Of a stretch of 64,000 nucleotides of DNA, positions 44,236-51,705 are shown piece after piece. Under the pieces are notes generated by a model. The model saw nothing but the letters and a program-made list of their open reading frames with translations. It was not told where the DNA came from and did no database searches. The stretch comes from Fulvivirga ligni (GTDB taxonomy: Bacteria; Bacteroidota; Bacteroidia; Cytophagales; Cyclobacteriaceae): assembly GCF_021389935.1 (NCBI RefSeq), contig NZ_CP089979.1, positions 1,345,001 to 1,409,000 of the forward strand. The letters are read 5' to 3'. Positions within the stretch are counted from its first letter, which is position 1. Each line of letters opens with the position of its first letter. The position numbers were made by a program, and so were the translations under genes.

Positions 44236-44850
44236 CTAAACGGCCTCTACTTCGGTTATCTTAGATATCAGATACTTCTTTTTGGATGAGACCTCACTAC
44301 AAACATATCTGGTCCTTCTCAAACTTTCTTTTCTAAATACCCGGTTATTTAGCTTGAATAACTCGCCTGTGGGTATATCACTCAGTTGCAGCGTACTTTT
44401 GCCACTGTCAAATGGGCGAAGGGCTGTCATTAGCCTGTGGTCATTACAGGAAGAAGCTTTTGGGTTTTGTAGATATTTCTTAAGTGGTAATAGGACTTCA
44501 TTAGGAAAAACTGTCGTATTGAGCACTGGGGTCATGAGATTTCTAAAGGCCCTTTTCCATTCGGCTCCATGAGGTTTTACACTTCTTTTATGTTCGGTAA
44601 AGGTGAGCAGATGAGCCACTTCATGTACATAAGTAATCAGGAAGGAATAGGGATTTAGATTATTGTTTACAGAGATCGTGTGCTTTTTGGTGCTGGGATC
44701 GTAACGGTAATCGCCTAGTTTAGAGGCCCTTTTCTTCTTTATCTTTAAAGAGAAATTGTTTTCATGCCACAGGGTGTGGCAATAATCCAGTGCTGCTTCT
44801 GGCAGGTGTTTTTTTAAAGCTTCTTTAAATCTCTTTTCCGAATTGCTCAT
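44236..44850 (-). CDS. SprT-like domain zinc metalloprotease-family protein
   Basis: 204 residues from the ATG at 44850 (MSNSEKRFKE). The HExxH motif is HEVAHLLTF at about residues 80-88, followed by PHGAEWKRAFR with a probable third ligand His, as in SprT/SPRTN-like proteins. The C-terminal region has LFKLNNRVFRKESLRRTRYVCSE, similar to the small C-terminal part of SprT proteins, but only one of the usual zinc-ribbon Cys pairs is visible. Role unknown; eukaryotic relatives cut DNA-protein crosslinks. Confidence 0.85.
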   Translation of the reverse strand: MSNSEKRFKEALKKHLPEAALDYCHTLWHENNFSLKIKKKRASKLGDYRYDPSTKKHTISVNNNLNPYSFLITYVHEVAHLLTFTEHKRSVKPHGAEWKRAFRNLMTPVLNTTVFPNEVLLPLKKYLQNPKASSCNDHRLMTALRPFDSGKSTLQLSDIPTGELFKLNNRVFRKESLRRTRYVCSEVSSKKKYLISKITEVEAV

Positions 44851-44868
44851 GCTGGGCAAAGATAGCTC

Positions 44869-44905
44869 AAAAAAAAAAGGCTTTAGAGAAATCTCTAAAG
44901 CCTTT
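44869..44905 (-). terminator. Rho-independent terminator for the Glu-rich lipoprotein gene
   Basis: AAAGGCTTTAGAGA (44876-44889) pairs with TCTCTAAAGCCTTT (44892-44905), a 14-bp stem with a 2-base centre; the A-run from 44869 gives the U-tract on the minus strand. Confidence 0.85.
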
Positions 44906-44924
44906 CATGAAAAGAACTATTTGA

Positions 44925-45161
44925 TTATTCTACAGTTGCGTCAATTTCAGCATCTACAGAATCCATTTCTTCTTCTACTTCTTCAGCAGCTTCTTCAGTT
45001 GCTTCCTCTACATCTTCAGCAGCTTCTTCCATGCTGTCACCAGCTTCTTCTACAGTCTCTTCTACTTCTTCAGACGCAGAATCTTCTTTTGCTTTGTTGT
45101 CACAGGCTACAAATCCTAATGAAAATGTAAGAGCCAATAAAAATGTTAACAGTTTTCTCAT
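44925..45161 (-). CDS. Small Glu-rich lipoprotein with repetitive acidic helix
   Basis: 78 residues. Signal peptide with lipobox SLGFVACDN (Cys20), then about 55 residues that are nearly all Glu, Ala, Val, Asp and Ser in a near-tetrad rhythm (EEVEETVEEAGDSMEEAAED and on), predicted as one long acidic helix or coil. No known domain. It could be a periplasmic spacer or cation-binding protein; this is a guess. Own terminator downstream. Confidence 0.75.
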   Translation of the reverse strand: MRKLLTFLLALTFSLGFVACDNKAKEDSASEEVEETVEEAGDSMEEAAEDVEEATEEAAEEVEEEMDSVDAEIDATVE

Positions 45162-45223
45162 ATGTTTCAGGTTTTGATTTTGACCCTAATATAGATACAA
45201 AGACAATACGGGTCAAATAGAAG

Positions 45224-46528
45224 TTATTTTTTTCTGAAAAATAGTCTGATAGGTACGCCCTCTAATTCGAAGTTTTTTCTGATTTTATTCTCTAAAAACC
45301 TCTCATATGGCGTTTTTATGTACTGTGGGAGGTTGCAGAAAAAAGCAAACGTCGGAATTTGTCCTGGCAGCTGTGTGATGTACTTTATCTTGATATATTT
45401 ACCTTTTAGTGCTGGTGGCGGGTATCTTTCTATCTCGGGAAGTATAGTGTCATTAAGCTGCGATGTTGGAATCTTTATATTTTTGTGCTCGTAAATTTCG
45501 ATGGCTTTTTCTATTGCCTGGAAGATTCTTTGCTTCTTAGTAACGGATGTGAAAATAATAGGAATCCAGTCTAGCTGACCTAACTTCTGCTGTATACTTT
45601 TCTTATATACATCAGCCGTTTTAGTGTCTTTCTCTATTAAGTCCCACTTATTCACCATTATCATAATGGCCTTATTATACTTCACTGCTAAGCTGATGAT
45701 ACTCATATCCTGAGCCTCTAATCCTCTTTCTGCATCTACTAAGATGATACAAACGTTACTATCCTGAAGTGCTTGAATAGACCTTAATACGGAGTAAAAC
45801 TCAATATCTTCCTTTACCTTGGCCTTTTTTCGAATACCTGCAGTGTCAGTTAAGATGAAATCTTTACCGTATAAGGTGTATCTGGTGTTAATAGCATCTC
45901 TGGTAGTGCCGGCTTCATCAGTTACAATAGATCTTTCCGTTCCAAGCAGTGCATTAAGGAAAGAAGATTTACCCACGTTTGGTCTACCTAATATGGCAAG
46001 TCTTGGTATGCCATCTTCAGGGTCTTCCTCGCCCTCATCAAAATGCTCAACTATTTGGTCCAAAAGCTCTCCAGTACCACCACCACTTACAGATGAAACT
46101 GGGATCACTTCACCCATGCCTAATGCATAGAATTCATTAGCCATATGCATTCTTTCAGTAGTGTCAGCTTTGTTAGCCACTAAGAAGGTAGGCTTTTTGG
46201 AAGCACGTAATATTTTGGCAAAGTCTTTATCCAAATCAGTAAGACCAGCGAAGCTATCTACCATGAATAATACCACAGTGGCTTCGTCAAGCGCCAGCTC
46301 TACCTGATGTCTTATTTGAGACTCAAACTTATCTTCTGAGCCTGTTACATAACCACCAGTATCTATTACTGTGAAATGCTTGCCTGTCCATTCGGCATAA
46401 CCATAATGACGATCACGAGTTACGCCGCTTTCATCATCCATAATGGCCTTCTTCTTTTCAATAAGTCTGTTGAAAAGCGTTGATTTACCTACGTTAGGTC
46501 TGCCTACAATTGCTAATATATTTGCCAT
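45224..46528 (-). CDS. der: Ribosome-assembly GTPase Der (EngA)
   Basis: 434 residues. Two consecutive GTPase domains, unique to Der: GRPNVGKSTLFNRL with DTGGYV and NKAD, then GRPNVGKSSFLNALLG with DTAGIRKKA and NKWD, followed by a KH-like C-terminal domain (from about 350). Acts in 50S subunit maturation. Lies 18 bp downstream of era, so the two ribosome GTPases are co-transcribed. Confidence 0.97.
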   Translation of the reverse strand: MANILAIVGRPNVGKSTLFNRLIEKKKAIMDDESGVTRDRHYGYAEWTGKHFTVIDTGGYVTGSEDKFESQIRHQVELALDEATVVLFMVDSFAGLTDLDKDFAKILRASKKPTFLVANKADTTERMHMANEFYALGMGEVIPVSSVSGGGTGELLDQIVEHFDEGEEDPEDGIPRLAILGRPNVGKSSFLNALLGTERSIVTDEAGTTRDAINTRYTLYGKDFILTDTAGIRKKAKVKEDIEFYSVLRSIQALQDSNVCIILVDAERGLEAQDMSIISLAVKYNKAIMIMVNKWDLIEKDTKTADVYKKSIQQKLGQLDWIPIIFTSVTKKQRIFQAIEKAIEIYEHKNIKIPTSQLNDTILPEIERYPPPALKGKYIKIKYITQLPGQIPTFAFFCNLPQYIKTPYERFLENKIRKNFELEGVPIRLFFRKK

Positions 46529-46546
46529 GATTGTTTTTTTCGATAT

Positions 46547-47431
46547 TTATGAACGATAACCGAATCTTTTTAAGCTTCTTTCCTGCTTTCTCCAATTTTC
46601 AGCTACCTTAACAAAGGTTTCAAGGTGAATTTGTTTAGCGAAAAACTTCTCTAACTCACCACGGGCCGCTATGCCTACTTTTTTCAGTGCTTCACCACCT
46701 TTGCCTATTATAATGCCCTTCTGGCTTTTTCTTTCTACGTATATTTCTGCTCTAATTCTGATGATATCTTCGTCTTCCTTGAATTCAGTTACCACCACTT
46801 CTGTGCTGTAAGGCACCTCTTTCTTGTAGTTAAGAAAGATTTTTTCCCTTACTATTTCCTCTACGAAGAACTTTTCTGGCTTATCAGTAAGCTCATCTTT
46901 AGGAAAATAAGCGGGGTGCTCCGGCATCAAGTCTATAATGGTATTAAAGATGCCATCTATATTAAGACCCTCAAGTGCAGAAACAGCCAGGTACGCATCA
47001 GCTTTTACAAGTTCTTTCCAATAGGTGAGCTTATCTTCTACCTGCGTGCCCTTTGCTTGGTCTACTTTATTCAATATAAATAGAATAGGCTTTTTAATTC
47101 TCTCCAGTTGTTCTTTAATGTGCTCATCAAACTTTTCGTAGATGTCGGTTACAAACAATACTACATCAGCATCTTCCAGGCTGGAATGAACAAACTTCAT
47201 CATAGAGTTATGAAGTTCGTATTCAGGCCTGATTATTCCTGGAGTGTCAGAGTATACGATCTGAAAATTTTCACCACTGATAATTCCCATAATTCTATGA
47301 CGTGTAGTCTGTGCCTTAGAGGTAATGATGGAAAGTCTTTCACCCACCATCTGATTCATGAGGGTAGACTTACCTACATTAGGTTTACCTATAATACTTA
47401 CAAATCCAGCTTTATGAGAATTTTCTGCCAT
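46547..47431 (-). CDS. era: GTPase Era
   Basis: 294 residues. One GTPase domain (GKPNVGKSTLMNQMVG, DTPGI, NKVD) and a C-terminal KH domain with GIIIGKGGEALKKVGIAAR that binds the 3' end of 16S rRNA; acts in 30S maturation. Normal length. First gene of the era-der run. Confidence 0.97.
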   Translation of the reverse strand: MAENSHKAGFVSIIGKPNVGKSTLMNQMVGERLSIITSKAQTTRHRIMGIISGENFQIVYSDTPGIIRPEYELHNSMMKFVHSSLEDADVVLFVTDIYEKFDEHIKEQLERIKKPILFILNKVDQAKGTQVEDKLTYWKELVKADAYLAVSALEGLNIDGIFNTIIDLMPEHPAYFPKDELTDKPEKFFVEEIVREKIFLNYKKEVPYSTEVVVTEFKEDEDIIRIRAEIYVERKSQKGIIIGKGGEALKKVGIAARGELEKFFAKQIHLETFVKVAENWRKQERSLKRFGYRS

Positions 47432-47445
47432 TATTTAATTTTTTG

Positions 47446-47453
47446 CAAAGGTA
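47446..47453 (-). promoter_or_regulatory. Possible era -7 box (TACCTTTG)
   Basis: Minus-strand match to TAnnTTTG, 15 bp before the era ATG. No clear -33 box. Confidence 0.35.
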
Positions 47454-47530
47454 GCCATTTAATTGAATATGGCAGCACGTGCGTTGAAGCATGATTTTTA
47501 AAACTTTTTAAAATAATTTTTGCTCCATGC

Positions 47531-47561
47531 TTGACTTTCTAATTCTCTTAATATACTTTTG
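47531..47561 (+). promoter_or_regulatory. Candidate promoter for the initiator tRNA gene
   Basis: TTGAC (47531-47535) followed by TACTTTTG (47554-47561), 20 bp after the TTG, a good Bacteroidota-type pair. It lies about 88 bp before the tRNA, implying a leader removed by RNase P. I see no gene in 47432-47649. Confidence 0.5.
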
Positions 47562-47649
47562 TAATCCTTTTAAGAAAGAGGGGTTAGGAACAGCAAACAA
47601 GCAGTTCTTAATGTACTGAAAAGCGATTTAATTTATTATAAAAATATAT

Positions 47650-47722
<73 letters not shown>

Positions 47723-47727
47723 CTATC

Positions 47728-47761
47728 AAAGCCAGTTATTGAAAAATGACTGGCTTTTTTT
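47728..47761 (+). terminator. Rho-independent terminator of the tRNA transcript
   Basis: AAAGCCAGTTATT (47728-47740) pairs with AATGACTGGCTTT (one T-G pair) around GAAA, followed by a run of T. Confidence 0.85.
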
Positions 47762-47860
47762 ATGTCCTTATTTTAGATCTCACTTCTTTCATATCATTTC
47801 TTCTCTAATATAAACTTCGCCACATCTGCCTCGTTAGTAATTAAGAATCAACTAATTACT

Positions 47861-48226
47861 ATGAGTCAACATTCCCAAACTCACCGCGTGGTGATGCAGG
47901 TAAATAGAGGAAGTTCTGCAGATCAGAAAATTGCTATTGATCAAATTCGTAATGTGTTGAAGGCTCTTCCTGAATGTAAAATCGAGGTGGTTTGTCATGG
48001 GCAAGCTGTGCAATTAGTGTTAAAGAAGGCCTCTGAAATGGCGGATGAAATAGCTGGGCTAGCCAAGGATCAATTTGTAGAATTCCTGATTTGTCAAAAC
48101 ACTTTAACTCAAAATGACCATCATCAAGATGAAATATTGCCTGAAGTGAAGGTGGTGCCTTCCGCTTTGGCTCATATTATTGTGAGGCAAGGTGAAGGGT
48201 GGGCTTATATAAAAGGCGGTAGATAA
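47861..48226 (+). CDS. DsrE/DsrF-like family protein
   Basis: 121 residues, the usual size for a single DsrE-like domain: RVVMQVNRGSSADQKIAIDQIRNVLKAL, then CKIEVVCHGQAVQLVLK and FLICQNTL, ending HIIVRQGEGWAYIKGGR. One Cys (in FLICQN) is at the position used for sulfur transfer in some family members. No sulfur-oxidation genes are nearby, so a role in sulfur relay is only possible. Monocistronic with its own terminator. Confidence 0.8.
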   Translation: MSQHSQTHRVVMQVNRGSSADQKIAIDQIRNVLKALPECKIEVVCHGQAVQLVLKKASEMADEIAGLAKDQFVEFLICQNTLTQNDHHQDEILPEVKVVPSALAHIIVRQGEGWAYIKGGR

Positions 48227-48264
48227 AAAAAGCCTAATCTCCGGGTGGAAATTAGGCTTCTGTA
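48224..48264. terminator. Bidirectional terminator between the DsrE-like gene and rho
   Basis: AAGCCTAAT (48230-48238) and ATTAGGCTT (48251-48259) form the outer stem, with an inner TCC/GGA extension around GGGT. An A-run at 48224-48230 is the U-tract for rho; TTCTGTATTTT serves the plus strand less well. Confidence 0.75.
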
Positions 48265-48280
48265 TTTTAAGTCAGAACTC

Positions 48281-49999
48281 TTATCCGTTCATCGAGATAA
48301 GAAACTCTTCGTTGTTTCTTGTTCCTTTCATTTTTGAAAGTAGGAATTCCATGGCCTCGTTAGAGTTCATGTCAGCCATAAACTTGCGAAGGATCCATAC
48401 TCTCTGAAGTTCCTCCTCGCTAAGAAGTAAATCTTCTCTACGTGTACCAGATGCAGGTACATCAATAGCAGGGTAAACTCTTTTGTTAGAAAGTTTTCTG
48501 TCAAGTTGAAGCTCCATGTTACCAGTACCTTTGAATTCTTCAAAGATAACTTCGTCCATTTTAGATCCTGTTTCAATAAGAGCTGTAGCGATGATAGTTA
48601 ATGAACCACCATTTTCTACATTTCTTGCTGCTCCGAAGAATCTCTTAGGCTTATGAAGAGCGTTAGCATCCACACCACCAGATAAGATTTTACCAGATGA
48701 AGGTACTGTTGTATTATATGCTCTTGCAAGTCTGGTGATAGAGTCAAGAAGTATAACTACGTCATGACCACATTCTACCATACGCTTAGCTTTCTCAAGC
48801 ACCATGCTAGATACTTTCACATGTCTTTCAGCTTGCTCGTCAAAAGTAGAAGATACTACTTCAGCTTTTACGCTTCTAGCCATATCAGTAACCTCTTCAG
48901 GGCGCTCATCAATCAATAATATGATCAGGTAGCACTCAGGGTGGTTTTCTGCTATTGCGTTAGCAATGTTTTTAAGTAATACAGTTTTACCTGTTTTAGG
49001 CTGAGCTACTATCATACCTCTTTGGCCTTTTCCAATAGGAGAGAACAAGTCTAGTATTCTTGCAGAATAGTTATCTGCTTTAGAGCTTAGTCTTATTTTT
49101 TCTTCTGGGAATAAAGGAGTTAGATATTCAAAAGGAACTCTATCTCTTATTTCCTCAGTAGTTTTTCCGTTTACATTTTCTACTCTTAAAAGGGCGAAAT
49201 ATTTTTCACCTTCTTTCGGAGGTCTGATCTGTCCTTTTACAGTGTCACCAGTTTTTAAACCAAATAATTTGATTTGAGATGGAGATACGTAAATATCATC
49301 AGGACTTGCTAGGTAGTTATAGTCAGAAGAACGTAAGAACCCGTATCCGTCTTGCATGATTTCAAGAACACCTTCGTTTTCGATTACACCGTCGAAATCT
49401 CTTACGTTATTTTCTTTTTTCTTATTGTGGCTCTTGTTGCCATTGTTAGAGTGGTTGTTGTTAGAGTTGCCCTCACTTTTTGCACTCTTGTTATCATCTT
49501 GCTCTCTAGCCTCTCTTGGTTCTCTGGCTTCTCTTGGCTCTCTAGCCTCTCTCTTATTTCCTTCTGCCTGAGGTTTGTCAGATGATGGTTTTCTAGGTCT
49601 TTTTTGTCTGTCTTTGTTGTCAGTTACCTTTTCAGCAGTGCTGCTCTTAGATGACTCATCAAAAGATGTGATTTTGTCTTCTATTTCTATATTGAAAGAT
49701 TCTAAAAGCTCATCAGCAGAAAGGTCAGACTCTTTTTTGTCTTTCTTGTTCTTAACGTTTTCTCTTTTTCTTGGCTTTTGTGATTTGTCTTCCTTAGGAG
49801 TTTCAGCTTTCTTGGTGTCTTTGCTGTCGGAAGTCTTTTTCTTAGGGAGGTCGCTTTCTGGAGTTACGGCTTGCTGGTCAAGTATTTTGTAGATCAGCTC
49901 TTGCTTGGATAGCCTTTTGTAATTTTTCAGGCCTAATTCTTCCGCTATCTCCTTTAGCTCTGAGAGAAGCCTTACGTTCAATTCTTCAATGGTGTACAT
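48281..49999 (-). CDS. rho: Transcription termination factor Rho with long charged N-terminal insert
   Basis: 572 residues against about 420 in E. coli. After the Rho N-terminal helical domain (about 1-45, [20 protein letters not shown]), residues about 50-200 are a low-complexity Lys/Glu/Ser/Asn-rich region, including three REAREP-type units and an Asn-rich stretch. Then come the RNA-binding cold-shock-like domain ([20 protein letters not shown]) and the RecA-like ATPase ([47 protein letters not shown]). Such inserts are common in Bacteroidota; in Bacteroides thetaiotaomicron the insert has been reported to drive condensate formation. Confidence 0.97.
   Translation of the reverse strand: MYTIEELNVRLLSELKEIAEELGLKNYKRLSKQELIYKILDQQAVTPESDLPKKKTSDSKDTKKAETPKEDKSQKPRKRENVKNKKDKKESDLSADELLESFNIEIEDKITSFDESSKSSTAEKVTDNKDRQKRPRKPSSDKPQAEGNKREAREPREAREPREAREQDDNKSAKSEGNSNNNHSNNGNKSHNKKKENNVRDFDGVIENEGVLEIMQDGYGFLRSSDYNYLASPDDIYVSPSQIKLFGLKTGDTVKGQIRPPKEGEKYFALLRVENVNGKTTEEIRDRVPFEYLTPLFPEEKIRLSSKADNYSARILDLFSPIGKGQRGMIVAQPKTGKTVLLKNIANAIAENHPECYLIILLIDERPEEVTDMARSVKAEVVSSTFDEQAERHVKVSSMVLEKAKRMVECGHDVVILLDSITRLARAYNTTVPSSGKILSGGVDANALHKPKRFFGAARNVENGGSLTIIATALIETGSKMDEVIFEEFKGTGNMELQLDRKLSNKRVYPAIDVPASGTRREDLLLSEEELQRVWILRKFMADMNSNEAMEFLLSKMKGTRNNEEFLISMNG
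49501..49554. repeat. Three 18-bp tandem units inside rho
   Basis: Units at 49501-49518, 49519-49536 and 49537-49554 differ by a few bases and encode three REAREP-like hexapeptides in the Rho insert. The in-frame unit length lets copy number vary without disrupting the frame. Confidence 0.85.
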
Positions 50000-50142
50000 A
50001 GATTCTTAATCCTGAATTCTTTTATAATAATGGGTAAAATTTAATAATTAACATGAATAGTGTAAAAGAGATACTTCGATGATACCTCCACCGCTTAAGA
50101 GTAGCTTGTTAGATTAATGTCAAGATGGTAATTGAGTTACTA

Positions 50143-50184
50143 GAAAAAATCAAGCTTTATTGAATCGGAAAGCGTCCTAAAGCT
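50143..50184 (-). terminator. Possible attenuator hairpin in the rho leader
   Basis: On the minus strand AGCTTTA and TAAAGCT (50178-50184 and 50153-50159) can pair around an 18-nt loop, followed by TGATTTTTTC. The 7-bp stem is weak. It lies about 150 nt upstream of rho, inside the predicted leader. Confidence 0.35.
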
Positions 50185-50208
50185 CTACTTATGTTATGTT
50201 CGATAATG

Positions 50209-50239
50209 CAATATTATACTAACGGCATACAATTGTCAA
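50209..50239 (-). promoter_or_regulatory. Candidate rho promoter
   Basis: Minus strand: TTG (50237-50239, within GTTGAC) and, 20 bp on, TAATATTG (50209-50216), one mismatch from TAnnTTTG. Predicted leader about 200 nt. Confidence 0.4.
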
Positions 50240-50276
50240 CTTTTTATGTGTAAATAATTATTATAACGGCGAAAAA

Positions 50277-50309
50277 TTGAACTTTTACCTCGAAAATACT
50301 TTATTTTTG
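50277..50309 (+). promoter_or_regulatory. Candidate serS promoter
   Basis: TTG (50277-50279), then 22 bp, then TATTTTTG (50302-50309), 22 bp before the serS ATG. Confidence 0.5.
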
Positions 50310-50331
50310 CCTCCGTTTTTAATATACAAAT

Positions 50332-51606
50332 ATGTTACAATTAGCCTATATTCGGGAAAACAAAGACCAGGTAGTGGCCGGTCTTACCAAGAGAAGATTT
50401 GCAAACGCTGAAGATGTGATCAATCAGGTGATAGAGCTTGATGATCTACGTAAATCCACCCAGCAAAAACATGATCAGGTACTTTCTGAGTCTAATGCAC
50501 TTTCCAAAGAAATAGGCGCTTTAATGAAGGCGGGTAAGAAAGATGAGGCTGAGCAGGTAAAGCAAAAAACGGCCGATCTTAAAGTTGAGGGTAAAACTCT
50601 GGCTGAAAACCTGGCTCAATACGAAAAGGATTTAAAGGCTGTATTATATACTGTGCCTAACGTGCCTAATGAGCATGTGCCAGAAGGAAATGGTGAGAAT
50701 GATAATATCACTATAGAAGAGCATGGTACTATACCTACACTGGCAGAAGGATCATTGCCGCATTGGGAGCTTATTAAACAATATGATATTATTGACTTTG
50801 AGCTTGGAAACAAAATTACTGGTGCAGGTTTTCCAGTATATAAAGGTAAAGGAGCAAGATTACAACGTGCTTTAGTGAACTACTTCCTGGATCAGGCGGT
50901 AAAGGCTGGTTATCAGGAAATTCAACCGCCAATTTTGATCAACGAAGACAGTGGTTACGGTACAGGTCAGCTGCCGGATAAGGATGGTCAGATGTATTTT
51001 GTAAGAGAGGAAAACTTTTACATGATACCTACCGCTGAGGTGCCTATTACTAATATGTACAGAGACGTAATAGTTTCTGCCGATGAATTGCCTATAAAAA
51101 ATGTAGGGTTTACGCCATGCTTCAGAAGAGAGGCAGGGTCATGGGGGGCTCATGTAAGAGGGCTTAACAGATTACATCAGTTCGATAAGGTGGAAATAGT
51201 AGAGATTCACCATCCGGATAATTCTTATGCGGCTTTGGAGAGAATGTGTGGTCACGTAAAAAGTCTGTTAGAAAGTCTTAATCTACCTTATAGAGTGCTT
51301 AACCTTTGTGGAGGAGATCTTGGATTTACTTCTGCTCAAACTTTTGATATGGAAGTGTATTCTGCAGCACAAGAGAAATGGTTAGAGGTGAGTTCTGTAA
51401 GTAACTTTGAAACTTACCAGGCTAACCGCTTGAGATTAAGATCTAAAGGCGAGGATAATAAGACATTCCTATTACATACTTTAAATGGAAGTGCATTGGC
51501 ATTGCCTAGAATTTTGGCTGCCATATTAGAAAATAATCAAACACCTGAAGGCATTAAAATTCCTGAAGTTTTAATCCCTTACACAGGTTTCGATATTATA
51601 AATTAA
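50332..51606 (+). CDS. serS: Seryl-tRNA synthetase
   Basis: 424 residues, class II synthetase. An N-terminal antiparallel coiled coil (about 30-110, rich in Lys/Glu/Gln) that reaches the long arm of tRNA-Ser, then motif 2 (FTPCFRREAGSWGAHVRGLNRLHQF region) and motif 3 (NGSALALPRILAAILENNQ). Normal length. Alone, with its promoter upstream. Confidence 0.97.
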   Translation: MLQLAYIRENKDQVVAGLTKRRFANAEDVINQVIELDDLRKSTQQKHDQVLSESNALSKEIGALMKAGKKDEAEQVKQKTADLKVEGKTLAENLAQYEKDLKAVLYTVPNVPNEHVPEGNGENDNITIEEHGTIPTLAEGSLPHWELIKQYDIIDFELGNKITGAGFPVYKGKGARLQRALVNYFLDQAVKAGYQEIQPPILINEDSGYGTGQLPDKDGQMYFVREENFYMIPTAEVPITNMYRDVIVSADELPIKNVGFTPCFRREAGSWGAHVRGLNRLHQFDKVEIVEIHHPDNSYAALERMCGHVKSLLESLNLPYRVLNLCGGDLGFTSAQTFDMEVYSAAQEKWLEVSSVSNFETYQANRLRLRSKGEDNKTFLLHTLNGSALALPRILAAILENNQTPEGIKIPEVLIPYTGFDIIN

Positions 51607-51705
51607 GCGAAAGCTTTCTTAGGGCGGTAAACTCTTTTACCATCTATCAATTTTTACTGGTAGGTTTTTCATTCTTGTTCTACATTTAGATTTTTAATAA
51701 TCATA

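Larger units (their letters stand above)
50000..50331. other. 332-bp rho/serS divergent intergenic region
   Basis: Holds the candidate rho and serS promoters, a roughly 200-nt rho leader and a small hairpin with a U-tract at 50143-50184. No open frame in it looks like a gene. Confidence 0.6.

Noticed and set aside
44925-45130. Leu/Gln-rich reading frame on the plus strand opposite the Glu-rich lipoprotein
   Set aside because: It is the mirror of the Glu codons; the minus-strand frame has a proper signal peptide, lipobox and terminator.
49501-49554. CRISPR-like or tandem DNA repeat array
   Set aside because: The units are 18 bp, contiguous and in frame within rho; they encode repeated REAREP units and have no spacers.
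51639-51670. Terminator after serS (TACCA / TGGTA then T-run)
   Set aside because: Only a 5-bp stem with a 14-nt loop; not convincing.
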